Below are positions 24,693-34,940 of a DNA stretch of 64,000 nucleotides, one piece after another (position 1 is the first letter of the stretch; every line of letters begins with the position of its first letter). Under the pieces are notes generated by a model. That model was not told the DNA's origin. It was given only the letters and a program-made list of their open reading frames with translations, and searched no databases. The DNA is from Breviolum minutum Mf 1.05b.01 (taxonomy: Eukaryota; Sar; Dinophyceae; Suessiales; Symbiodiniaceae): assembly GCA_000507305.1 (NCBI GenBank), contig DF239893.1, positions 1-64,000 of the forward strand, given 5' to 3'. A program made the translations under genes and the position numbers.

Positions 24693-25614
24693 GATGATGA
24701 GGGAGGATGATGAGGGAGGATGATGAGGGAGGATGAGGATAAGGATCTTCTTCTCCAAGCGCGCCAGGGGGGATTCGAACGCCCCCCCCTTGATGCTTTC
24801 ACACAAAGACCTCCCCCCTTAAGATAATCAATTGAAGAGCCAAAATCCACCCCCAACTGCTTTGAAGCAGGGGAAACTCCAGCTGGGAGCTGCCAGCTTT
24901 GGTGACAAGGTGCTAAAGCCAAGCCGATGTCTTGCACGATCAAGGCATCGACCTTGGCTTCAGCGACCAGTCGAAGAGCTTCGATAGCTGAACCACTTCC
25001 AGCTCGCATCACGTCACTGGGGCTGTCAAAAAGCTCGTGGTCAAAAACCAACGTGTTCAGAGTCACATAGGCCTTGACCTCTGCGTAACACAAAGGAAGC
25101 GTGTGGTAGGGGATTGTTGGGAACAGTAAAGAACAGTATTGCACAGTCATGAATTTGAATGGGGCTGGTGGTGTGCAGGCAAACGCAAGCGTATAGTACA
25201 TCAAAAAAATAAACGTTGAAGCATGTCGCACTCTGCATTACAACTACACATCCAGTATACCATGCTGTTAGCAGTCTCCAATAGATCCAATAGCATGGAG
25301 TTTCAGCCGGGTCACTCCGTGGCTGTGCAGAAAATTCATGACTTCCCGCAGTTCCTGGGTGCTAAAATTTGCGGCTCGCGCCCGGGCATTCAGCCCCACA
25401 TCTAAGCCAAAATATACCGCATCGGCCCCTGCCCGCACAGCAGCGCGCAATTGCGGCCAGCCACCCGCTGGAGACAACACCTGTCGACAATGAATGAATG
25501 CCTGGAATGCCCTGGTTGCAATCTTGGAAACTAGCAGATCGAAAACTAACAGGACATATTCGGGAACAGCCAACTCACCCCTTGCTTAGCGGAGGAATGC
25601 GCCACTATTATTCG
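13770..25614 (-). CDS. Long-form peptidase U32 family protein (RlhA/TrhP-like), 24 exons
   Basis: A multi-exon gene joined by hand from family similarity; all phases agree and the total is 782 codons plus TAG. Exons: 25480-25316, 25078-24920, 22395-22298, 22182-22080, 21792-21670, 21567-21540, 21240-21194, 20459-20394, 20112-19957, 19593-19554, 19292-19149, 18930-18880, 18601-18510, 18203-18137, 17806-17776, 17563-17364, 16986-16862, 16653-16615, 16197-16084, 15759-15634, 15163-15080, 14819-14754, 14544-14439, 13888-13770. Diagnostic pieces are LSPAGGWPQL, GADAVYFGL, the U32 signature EVFVHGALC with Cys 183/190/206/210 (C-x6-C-x15-C-x3-C, the Fe-S ligand pattern), FKIEGRLKG, LTVLCRTPEQAEA and ADMGCRNTVFNA. 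Despite the peptidase name, E. coli relatives RlhA and TrhP act in hydroxylation of 23S rRNA and tRNA. The closest look is to cyanobacterial/plastid-type members, so an organelle role is possible. A possible upstream microexon is 25614-25579; the true start is not found. Confidence 0.88.
23164..23490 (+). repeat. 94-bp tandem repeat, about 3.5 copies
   Basis: Units begin gaaaaattgcacgccgct at 23164, 23258, 23352 and 23446, an exact 94-base period. The second and third units are nearly identical, the first more diverged, the last truncated. No conserved spacer pattern, so this is not a CRISPR-type array. Confidence 0.9.
23500..24400 (+). repeat. Degenerate GTCA/GTTA tetranucleotide tract
   Basis: About 900 bases built from gtca, gtta, atca and similar tetramers, with a pure caggcaggcagg stretch near 24275-24306. 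The reverse complement of the same tract occupies 57280-57631. Confidence 0.9.
24640..24745 (+). repeat. GAT trinucleotide / ggatgaggga repeat
   Basis: (gat)n followed by four ggatgatgaggga-like units, inside an intron of the U32 gene, just downstream (in gene sense) of the exon ending at 24920. Confidence 0.85.
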
Positions 25615-25699
25615 CTAGATTAACCATACAATTTACACAGCAATGAACCAAGCCAACAGGTCTCCAAAGATATTGAAACAAATGAAACAGGACATGTTG

Positions 25700-28600
25700 C
25701 AAACCTAAATGCATATCAATGCATTCAGTACCATTCAGTCGCTGATCTTGGAAATATTTTGAACTTGCCTGCCACGTGTTGGAAACAAGGAGTGTTCAAA
25801 CATTGGGGAGACCAAACAAGTTTTGGAAGCCTCTGGCTTGCGTCGTCTTGGCTGTGAGCTCCCAATGCCTTCCTCCAGTTCCTGGTACAGTTTCCTTGGA
25901 TGTTCACGCCATTCCCATCCTACACCACCATCACCAGCAACTACGTCTCTCTACACCTTCTCAACGGGAAAAACATAACTGAACGATCCGAACATAAAAG
26001 TGCATAAACGGAATCAGCATAAAATTTCAACGAATGGAAGGGCTCAGCAGAGTTGCGAATTCTTCCGTCTGCGCCATGCTTCCCTGCGTTCTTTGGCGGC
26101 ACAGGCCACATGTCTTTGTGCCTCTCTGGCTTTGCCAATTAGGAGGGCAGTGCTAAGTGTGGCAGTCAGCAATCTGCCCAACAGGTGGCTCCTGTGTGAG
26201 CTCTGCAATTGCGAAGGCTGTATCGTGCGTATGCCAGGAAAGCTTGGGACGTCAAATGTAGAGCTTCCTGCCTTCCATGCCCTGCTGGTACTTGGTCCGA
26301 ACCCTGTGAAATGGGCCTCCATCGTTGCCGCACAGCCCTATTGCTCAGCTCTTTGGATCTGAAGTGCGCTGAGATGTACTGAGTGTACCTCTGCCCGGTC
26401 TGATTTTGAATGGTGACTTTGTCTTCCTGCAATTGATATGATAACATGGCACAGTGTGTTACATTGTGTATCATCCTATGTTGGTGCTTACCTTTTGACT
26501 GTTGTTGGAACATCGTGAAAATGACAAAAACACCTCAACATTATCTCAAGATATCTCAAGCACAATTTGGAGGCATAATGAGCCAAAGAGCTACAGAAAG
26601 AACCCGCACACACATGCATGCTGAAATAAACATACTAAAAAAACATTTGCAAGGAGTTGCTTGTCCAATGAGTTTTCAAGGTCCCTCTCTGCCAAAGTAT
26701 AAAAAGGATTCAAAGGATTCAACAGGAATGTCAAGACATAAATATCTAATAATATCTATATAGAGATGATCACGTGCAAAGACTGCTCATCAACAGCACT
26801 GTTGCGACTGGCGAGGCTTATCGCATTGGCAGTTATCCAAACACGGCATCAACTTTAGAACTAATTTGTACCTTAGAGTCAAGGGGCTTCTGGCTACTTG
26901 AACTGACTCAAGCTGGTTTGGAGCAGCGTTTACTTGTGCAAGTTTGTCCTTGTCTGCTTCGAGCTTGCAAAGCGTGTCCTTTCAAGAGTCTCCAAGGGAT
27001 TTACCCCCCACCCAAAATCATTGCAAGGACACCTGCTGATCAACACAAAGAAGGACTGGCCGAAGCAGGGCTGGCACAGAATCTATGCCACTTTGATGGC
27101 AGCCCTGTAATGCCCAAGGCCCGCCCTTGCTGTTATGACTCCTACTCGTCACCGGCTTCCATGAATTTTGGATAGTTTTCGGGTGACTCCCTGTGGTGAT
27201 TCCTTTCCTCCAACATTGAACCTTTTGCGATATCCACTGAAGGTGTTGGCATTTCCGGGCTGTTTACATCGCAAGGATTGGATCATCTCAGATCCCTAAT
27301 AGTCCCCAGTGCCAAAGCTGACGCATTTCAAGCCAAATGCTCTCATGCTGCAATGGCACAGAATGGCCAAAGTTTAGCCTGGGTTAGAGGCCATTTATTC
27401 TTACGAAGCCCTCCCCTGCCCTGCTGTCCTGCAAAGACTTGAGGCTCGGGCCGCCCTGGCCAATGTTGGTCCAGTTTTTTGAACTGAAAAATGGAGGGTA
27501 CATGAGGGTACTATGACAATAAGGAAATAGGCGACATGCCTTCACTCTTGTTTGAAGCCATTAAGGACGCCCCAAGCCTTCGACAGTCCCCCAGCTTCAG
27601 CTGTTGCCTCAGAAGAAGCTGTGTTCAAGCTTTTCAAGCCAAACTTGAGTCATTGAGTCATGCAGCTCTGACTAAACCCAATGTATGATTTAAAACTTAA
27701 GATCTGATAAATGATCTAAAACAAATAAAGACCATTAATAAAGATAATATCTCTTCTGAGACTTTTCTGCCTGCTGGTCAGCCATTTTCGGAGGATTATT
27801 AGGAATCTACTGTGCATCGTGGTTGACTCTGCGCATTCTTCTTGGAGCCTCACATGCGACTGCACGGGTCTTCCTGGCCCCGACCTGAGCCATAAAGAAC
27901 ACATTGATCACCATCATTGCCGATCCCAAATGACCACCTTTGGCATGGACTTTCAATCAGCAAGGCATCTTACAAAAAATACCTGCAAGGATTGTAAGGG
28001 AACATCGCATCAAATCCAAGGGATGCAGCTTCTCATGTGACATGCTTAGCGTCCCACGGCTGACTTGTGGCCGGCGTCTTGCCATCGAGGGTGTCCAGTG
28101 CGCGGGTGGGAACCAGTGAGTTGACACAAAGTACACCCTGCACCATGTGCCGTGAAATGGAAAGCTTATGTTGGATCAGGCTGAGTTTTCAATGCCGCTG
28201 TCATCTTGTCTGAGGAATCGCAGGACGTTTCTATGAAGCAGTCTTGGACTTTCCATGCCTCTGTATCAGCTAAGTTGGACCTCATAGCCAGGGCATGCTT
28301 GATATGGGAATGCTTTGCGGAGGCAATCATCTTTTGCGTCGATGTCTGTGTTCTTAGCACGCACCATACGCAATCGCGTGCTGAACATTGTTGAACTAGA
28401 GATATCCCAGGCTTCCCGACGTTTGCTCTGGCACGTCACTGTGTCCCACCCTGCGCACAAACTAGAACAATGGCTGGGCAAAAGAAGGCTCTCGCAATCC
28501 AGATAATCCAGATTGCAGAGTGGTTATGCAGTGTTGCAGGCTGTGCATGCAAGCAATCTCAAATATTCCATTGGATCACAACACTGCCTAGTTTATTGAC

Positions 28601-31182
28601 TTACTTAGAGACTACTTAGAGTCTTTCTATTTTTCATCGAGACAAATTTCATGGACGTTACCCACGAAGGCCAGCAACCCAAAGCACCCGATACGCAGCA
28701 GCTACAAATCTGTGGATTGTTGCAACCCAACAATCCATTCACTTGTGAGGCACTTTTTGTATGGAGCCTAGTTGGCCTCGCCTGGAACCACTGCCGGTGG
28801 ACTTGTCCGCAAAGCCGACCAAGGCTGCCCTCAGTTCAATCAGGTTGTAGCAACAAGAACACCGGCACCCACACAACCAACAACACCACAACAAACACCG
28901 ACGACGATAAATTCGGCAGCAGCAGCAGCAACAACAACAACGACGACGATGACAACGACATGAATGACACAAATCAAAACGGCAACAGCAACGAACAGCA
29001 GCATACGAACAGCAGCAGCAAGATGTACATAGCCCAAACAAACGCAACAGCGTCAACTGCACGATCTGTGGAATTAAAAACAGTATATCATATATTTGTA
29101 CATATCATGTGTGGCAAAATGGTGCGCAATGAGAGAGCATGTTCTCGACATTTAAAGCGCGTTTGAACGCGGTATGATTGGAAGGGCAATGATTTCTCAT
29201 CATCCACCCTGCGCATGAAAATGCCTGAAGTCTGTCAGCATATGTCTCTGATAATCAATTTCCTGTTATGTAGTTGCTGCTGATTCGACTGTTTAGATTC
29301 GCATGGGTTCGCCACATTGCGCATGGATGCACCTGGTGTCTCACTCTGACTGTCACCAAATTGATCGGCACAAGCTGAGCACTCCGGCGCCCCATGAAGC
29401 GCCGGTGGCCTTGGAAGGTGGCACAGAGTCGACAGGAGTCGACTGAGGAGGGTCACCATGCTGCCTTTCAAAATTGACAAAACCCTTGCAAACTTCTTCC
29501 GAAGCCAGACTGCACTCAAGACTTGTCTTGACAAAGCTCGTGGGCATCAACCAAACCATATCAAAACATGTACATGCTGCATCCCGACGGCATGTATCCG
29601 AATATCAAGACGATCCCAGTATCAAGTATCAAAGGCATGCATTGGACTCCAATGATGCAGTATCAAATCAAGGTCTAAAATGATTTAAATATGATCTAAA
29701 ATGGGATACCTTTGGCACATCAAAGCTCAAGTTGGTATGTATTGGAGACCTCAAGGGGTCGAAGGGCTGCTTGCGCCATTTCAATGCCTCTCATCCCCTC
29801 TTGACAATTCAAACTGGAAACCTGAAGGACCCAAGTCCCAACCTGCACTGCAAACTGCCTAAAATGATTGAAAGATTGAACCGCATTGGTCCGGCAATGG
29901 CTACATATGGCAAAATCATTCAGAAAAGGGAAATGCGGCTGAGAAGCTCCCGCGCCCAGCCCTGTGCATTCACAGCGCCTTCCGTTGCTTTGGGGATACT
30001 TGGGCGCCTGAAGCGACACACAAAAGGGGATACTTTCGGTGGCTTTGGGGTTAATAAAGCCACACACAAATGATCGACCGGACTGATTGAACAAACGGAA
30101 TGGTACAAACGAGGTGAGTGCTTAGCTGCTAATCGTGTCCCTGGCGTGCTTTGAAATCATGCAACAGTCTAGTTCTATATGTATAGTACACGCAGTATGC
30201 AAAGTCTTCATCATCTTGTGGCTGGGTTTTGCTTCTGCTTCCTGTTGTTCTTGTCGTTGTTGTGGAGTTGCGGCGTCAGGAATGTAATTACTTTGATAAT
30301 CTGAAGCTGGAAGGGGGGTGGGGGCAGGGGCTGCGCCTCCAAAATGAACAACCACCTCTGCTTTCTCTGTTGTTGCTTTTGTTTTTGTTTTTCCTCTTGT
30401 TCTTGCTTTTCTTGTTCTCGTTCTTGTTGGCCCTATGTATGTTGACGTCCTTCTCTTTGATTCTGCTGTCATCGTCAAAACACACAGAAAACACAAACAT
30501 CTCCCCTATAAACATGCATGTGATCAAAAAATAAAAAAGTGTAGTTAATTTTCTCAGTGGATAGTGACTTCAGGCATGCAAACACAGCCCGCTCATCAAA
30601 AAACAATTGATTCCGCGCATCTAGTTTTTTGGTGTAAGCGGCAGTGAGCACCCCCCCGCTCATCATCAATGATGACGAGTGATCCTTCACTAAGATGTAA
30701 CCATGAACAACAGGTTTTTCAACAGTTCTGGTCAATTTTGAGGGTCTTCTGGCAGTCTTCTGGTGTTTCTGTACTTTGCCTAGCGCAGCAAGTCATATGT
30801 TACTTGCATTTTGAGCAAAAAGTAAAGGCACCTCGCAAGAGTCTATGTTAGAGGGCGCACTGTTTGACTCAGGCAGCAGGTTATGTAGGTTACTCTGGCA
30901 GAGTGTAAAAAGAAAGCAGCTCGACAAAATAAAACAACAACTAACAAAATATTCTTCTACATCAGCATCGCCAAGATGGAATGAAGAAAAGCCACAAAAG
31001 CCAAAATGCCCAAAACGCCAAACAAGCGGAAAAAGCCACAGTAGCCAAAGCTGGAGAAGCCACGAAAGCCACAGAGCATCATTGCTGGGTCAACTTTGGC
31101 CCCATTCATTTTCCTCTACTTGTCTCCGGTCACTAGTCTGGGTCGGGTGAGTTTTCGTGGGGGCCACAAACAAATCACATAC
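25700..31182. other. No recognised gene; low-complexity tracts
   Basis: This region lies between the first located U32 exon and the retrotransposon, and should hold the promoter and any 5' exons of the U32 gene. A basic helical minus-strand frame near 26180-26050 (REAQRHVACAAKERREAWRR) could be one of them but cannot be tied in. Low-complexity trinucleotide tracts lie at about 28855-29015 (aac/gac) and 30215-30435 (ttg/ttc). The 133-codon plus frame at 26774-27175 has no recognisable domain. Confidence 0.4.
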
Positions 31183-31290
31183 GACAAGACACTCCAGCAC
31201 CAAGCAACACAATGCTAAGCAGTCTATTTTGCCGTGGATGGTGATAGCTCAGCTGTCACCAAGCACAGCAGGGGTCTATTTCTTGAACCC
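31183..31290 (-). repeat. Terminal repeat B2 (108 bp)
   Basis: Identical to B1 at 31431-31538. It forms the 3' terminus of the element in sense orientation. Its outer end (31183) marks the element boundary because in the internal B1A2 junction the same base directly abuts A2. Confidence 0.93.
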
Positions 31291-31353
31291 ACCCCGCTGT
31301 GATGGTGCAGAATGAGGCACGTTTGGCACAAAAGAAGTGGTGGGAGTGGAGGG

Positions 31354-31430
31354 CTTTTCTTTTGAGCCCCCCACAACTGCAAGTTGCATGTGCTTATGTT
31401 TTCATGTCTCGACGCATGTAAATGCTACCA
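31354..31430 (-). repeat. Internal repeat A2 (77 bp)
   Basis: Identical to A1 at 39639-39715. It directly abuts B1 with no spacer, giving the B1A2 junction that equals the joined ends of a circularised element. Confidence 0.93.
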
Positions 31431-31538
31431 GACAAGACACTCCAGCACCAAGCAACACAATGCTAAGCAGTCTATTTTGCCGTGGATGGTGATAGCTCAG
31501 CTGTCACCAAGCACAGCAGGGGTCTATTTCTTGAACCC
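31431..31538 (-). repeat. Internal repeat B1 (108 bp)
   Basis: Identical to B2. It begins 28 bases after the RT/RNase H stop codon (31567) in sense orientation. Confidence 0.93.
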
Positions 31539-31566
31539 GCACTGAGCCCTGCCTCACCCGCTTAGC

Positions 31567-34344
31567 TCAGTGTTGTTGGTGCACCGTAGGAAGTTGCAGG
31601 AGATCGGCGGCTGCGGATCCAGCTGCATATTCCAAATCATCAGCTGCCCGGATGATGATGTCATAGAAGGACTGGAAGTTGGTCTGTACTGGGGTCCAAC
31701 CCAGCTCCTGTGGCAGCTGGAAGTCTCCACGACTTACGCCGTCAGAGATGTTGTTGGCGCTGCATACCCATTCCAGGTGAGTCTGAAGAGACATCAATTG
31801 GTGAAAGTTCCATAGACAGGCCAAAAGGTTGTTGATAGAGGGATCTCTACCGTAGCCACGTAGGATGGCGCTATGTCCTGCCTTGTTGTCTATGTATGCC
31901 AGGATCTTGTTGGTGATGTGTTGGCGAAGGCTGAACAGAGCCATGAAGTGAGCCAGAATCTCAAGGAAGTAAATGAACGCCCTTCTGGAGCAAAATCGCT
32001 TGAGAACAAAACTTGGCACAGACCCGTGCTCAAAGTAGGTTCTGCCATCGATGGTGACAACATATCCCCAACCGTTGGTATAGGACGGGCACCGTTTGGT
32101 GGACCACTGTGTTGGCATAGCAGAGGATCCAATCTTGAAGGTCTTGTCCCCTTGTTGGAAAAATGCATCAGTGTAGATCACAGTGACTGATGCCGGACTG
32201 GTGAAGGGCACGAGCCGTGGTTGATTGTTTTGGATCAGTGCCAGTACCGTCTTGATGGCTGCACGGAGTGCATGGGTGAGCAGGTTGTGTGGTTCCGGGT
32301 TTGTATTGGCGGCTCGGGCATAGATCGGTGCCAAGGTGGCCTTGCCAACCTGTCCATAGATGGCCAGCTGTAGAAAGAGCAGTTTGCCAGCGACGCGATG
32401 TGCTGTGTCTGGATCCAGGTAGTTGTTGGAGAGGATCTCTTGTAGCATTGTTGTCATTCGACCAGCTCTTTTGGGACAGGTGGCAATCTCAATGGCATTG
32501 TTGTGATGTTGAAGCATCACCCCCAGCACTTTCTGTGTAGTATGTGGGGGTTGTGCCTTCTTGGCTTTCATACGAAGGCCTAGGTGCTGAAAGGTTGTCT
32601 CGAAGGCTGCATATGATGACTGGTTGGACACGGTGGCCTCGGTACAAGAGAAGTCGTCCACGTAGTGTGTGATTGGAGCCAGCCACAATCTACGGGCTGC
32701 AAATGCCATTGCATCGGCCGCTCGGTTGAACGACCATACCGACCCGCTGGCGCCGAACGCCAAGCAATGATGCTTCCAAAGGGTTGCTCCAAATGGGCAG
32801 AGCAGCAAGGTATAGGCGTGTGCAGGGCACTTCAACGGGAACTGGCGGTATGCCGCATTGAGATCTTGGCACCAGGTGCTACATGGGTGGCCAAGATCAT
32901 TGAAGGCTTTTGCAATGGAGATGTGGGAGCCAATGTCATGATGGTGTGGGGTGTCCCACACCTGTAGCAAATCATTGTGATGGCTTCTCCTGAAGTCTTC
33001 ACACCGTCTGATTTTGTCCACTTGGACCACAGCAAACGATAGCGATGATGCAAGGTTCTGATCCGGGCACGGTTTCAATGCCAGGCCTGGGGGTGCATGA
33101 CATGGTGTCTTCCAATGGTCAGGGCTGCTGTATGGGCCGTCCATTCGCCCCAAGTCTATCTCTTGTAGGATTTCTGTGAGCAATGCTTGCCAGCAAGGGT
33201 CAGGACGTTGTTGGCGAAGCTTCTTGTCTATGTAGGCCTGGTTAAGCTTCCTGAAGGCGGTCATGTCAATGGGAAAAGAGTAGCGCTGGTCTGTGCGTGG
33301 TCTCCATCCTGGTCCAGGTGGTAGTTGGCCAATGATGTCAAATCCTTCAGTGAGGTCCTTTTCCAATGTGTCAGTCGCCGGGTATCCTAAGGATCTGAGA
33401 AGGTAAACGAAGGCCGGGATTTGTGTTCTCTGTTGCAGTTCTTGATCCCAGTACACCTGCTTGATGTGTGGTTCCAAAGAGTCCCACCAGTGATCTGTCG
33501 TGGTGTCCATCTCTTGGATGAGATGGAGGACATCTTGGGTAACTTCTTCGCGAAGTCGACAAAGATCTGGGCGATGTAGAGACCACAACTGTAGTGTCTG
33601 TTGAAGTGCTGGTTCGGGTTTCGCCAAGTTATCAGCAGGGTGGCTTGCTTGTTGTGCAAGCGACCAATGGTGGACAGCATCCATGGCGGGTGGGACAGTG
33701 GCATGTTCGATAGGCCATGGTCCTGGGCCTATCAAGGCTGGATGGTGAGATGCCAGCGTGATCATGTACTGGAGAGTGGTTCTTCTCGGTGGGCGGCTTC
33801 GTTGAGGGTCCAACAATGGTGCAGAAACTACACACACCTGTTGTAGAAGAATAACCAGGACAAAGGTGATGACCTTGAGGTGCCAGGAATTGGCCAGCAT
33901 CTTATGTCGATCATGGTCTGAGATGGAGCCGCAAGCAGTGTATCCAGGGTCATAGCCATGAAGTTGTTCCTTTGCTTCCGCACTGAGTATCTGTAGTTGT
34001 CCACTGTGGTCCCTCATCATGGATGTCTCTTCATACGCCCAAGGTGCGTATCTTCTCCCGTCAGAAAGCCATCGCTGCTTGACCATGGGATCAATTGTGC
34101 CCTTCATCCGTTTCGGGGCTGGGCGGCCCTCTGCTGTTGGGGCTGGTGTGGTAAAGCAGGCCACACGTTTGGTGTGTGACACCACATCTGGATGTAGAAC
34201 ACAACCGTCAAGTTGTAGAGCATTAGCATCATCCATGGGGAGGTCCATCGTCAAACGGTGGATCTTGTTCGACTTGGACCACGTGAAAGGTCGGCCGGTG
34301 TATGGGTTGTTCCGGGCTTGGGACCAATCAATTTTGGTCACCAT
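31567..34344 (-). CDS. Methyltransferase C-terminal part, reverse transcriptase and RNase H
   Basis: A 925-codon open frame. Residues about 1-165 complete the cytosine methyltransferase begun in the previous frame, including the motif-X stretch RHKMLANSWH near 146-155. The reverse transcriptase follows: motif A WCQDLNAAYRQFPL with Asp494, motif B GASGSVWSFNR at 531-541, and the catalytic YVDD at 561-564. RNase H has the acidic residues Asp726 (IYTDA), Glu795 (FLEILA), Asp819 (AYIDN) and Asp868 (NNISDGVSR), the arrangement seen in DIRS-type elements. The frame starts at an ATG overlapping the upstream stop by 7 bases (34338-34344), and is one base back (-1) from the upstream frame. Translation may therefore depend on frameshifting or reinitiation, or the element carries an indel. 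Confidence 0.93.
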   Translation of the reverse strand: MVTKIDWSQARNNPYTGRPFTWSKSNKIHRLTMDLPMDDANALQLDGCVLHPDVVSHTKRVACFTTPAPTAEGRPAPKRMKGTIDPMVKQRWLSDGRRYAPWAYEETSMMRDHSGQLQILSAEAKEQLHGYDPGYTACGSISDHDRHKMLANSWHLKVITFVLVILLQQVCVVSAPLLDPQRSRPPRRTTLQYMITLASHHPALIGPGPWPIEHATVPPAMDAVHHWSLAQQASHPADNLAKPEPALQQTLQLWSLHRPDLCRLREEVTQDVLHLIQEMDTTTDHWWDSLEPHIKQVYWDQELQQRTQIPAFVYLLRSLGYPATDTLEKDLTEGFDIIGQLPPGPGWRPRTDQRYSFPIDMTAFRKLNQAYIDKKLRQQRPDPCWQALLTEILQEIDLGRMDGPYSSPDHWKTPCHAPPGLALKPCPDQNLASSLSFAVVQVDKIRRCEDFRRSHHNDLLQVWDTPHHHDIGSHISIAKAFNDLGHPCSTWCQDLNAAYRQFPLKCPAHAYTLLLCPFGATLWKHHCLAFGASGSVWSFNRAADAMAFAARRLWLAPITHYVDDFSCTEATVSNQSSYAAFETTFQHLGLRMKAKKAQPPHTTQKVLGVMLQHHNNAIEIATCPKRAGRMTTMLQEILSNNYLDPDTAHRVAGKLLFLQLAIYGQVGKATLAPIYARAANTNPEPHNLLTHALRAAIKTVLALIQNNQPRLVPFTSPASVTVIYTDAFFQQGDKTFKIGSSAMPTQWSTKRCPSYTNGWGYVVTIDGRTYFEHGSVPSFVLKRFCSRRAFIYFLEILAHFMALFSLRQHITNKILAYIDNKAGHSAILRGYGRDPSINNLLACLWNFHQLMSLQTHLEWVCSANNISDGVSRGDFQLPQELGWTPVQTNFQSFYDIIIRAADDLEYAAGSAAADLLQLPTVHQQH

Positions 34345-34940
34345 AGTCGTGGCCTGTTCACCAAGCCGAGGTCTGTAGAGTCAATGAGCACCGGTGAGGC
34401 ATGTAGGGCTCGGCTGAAGTATGCCACCTCGGCATTCTCTTTCATCACCACGTTCTCTGTGACAGTCTCGAAACGATGTTCAGGCAATAGGGCTGCTAGA
34501 TTGTCAAGGAGGTGGCAATAGGATACAAACTTGCTGCCTTCTGGACCATGTCGTCCACGTCCACTGTCATTGACAACAGAGAAGTCAGGGCAAGGTGGTC
34601 CCGCGGTGGCCAAAATCAAACAATCATTGTTTGGATCGACTTCTTGGATCTTCTGGGCAATCATCTGTGGGTCATCCAGGAGGAAGTCGCCTCGAGCCTG
34701 GATGTTGGGAAAGTGGTATTTCAATACCTCGTTGCATGCCTCGTCCGTTTCCCATGACAGGTGTAGTCTTGGAGGTCCCACCAGTCGTTGGAGTGCCAAT
34801 GGGGCTGCCCCCAGACCATCGAAGAAGCTGAGGAGGATGATGTGTTCCCCTTTGCATGGGAGTGTTGGATCAAAAACCTGAGTGTCAGGTGGTTCTGGTG
34901 GGTCGGGTGTCGCTGACGGATCAACGACCCCGTGCTGTCC
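34338..34940 (-). CDS. DNMT3-like cytosine-C5 DNA methyltransferase, N-terminal part
   Basis: This frame follows directly, in the same reading frame, after the TAG (34943-34941) that closes the Gag-like ORF. It has no obvious start of its own before the catalytic domain. Motif I is SFFDGLGAA (about 34825), motif IV with the catalytic Cys is GPPCPDFS, motif VI is ENVV and motif VIII is NRPRLW. The frame stops at TGA just after motif VIII and the domain continues in the RT frame. The order and the PEGSKF stretch after motif IV resemble DNMT3 more than DNMT1. Expected role: transfer of a methyl group from S-adenosylmethionine to cytosine in DNA. Expression must come from UAG readthrough, internal initiation or a spliced mRNA. 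Confidence 0.88.
   Translation of the reverse strand, partial: GQHGVVDPSATPDPPEPPDTQVFDPTLPCKGEHIILLSFFDGLGAAPLALQRLVGPPRLHLSWETDEACNEVLKYHFPNIQARGDFLLDDPQMIAQKIQEVDPNNDCLILATAGPPCPDFSVVNDSGRGRHGPEGSKFVSYCHLLDNLAALLPEHRFETVTENVVMKENAEVAYFSRALHASPVLIDSTDLGLVNRPRLW

Noticed and set aside
24768..24790. T-arm/B-box-like sequence (gttcgaatc on the minus strand)
   Set aside because: It resembles a tRNA T-loop or pol III B box, but there is no matching acceptor stem, anticodon arm or A box upstream.
24611..25231. 206-codon minus-strand frame taken as one ORF
   Set aside because: Only the part 25078-24920 is a U32 exon; the rest is intron and GAT repeat that happens to stay open.
28651..29166. 171-codon plus-strand frame rich in Asn, Thr and Ser
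   Set aside because: The low-complexity part is translated aac/gac microsatellite, and the flanks show no domain or splice signals.
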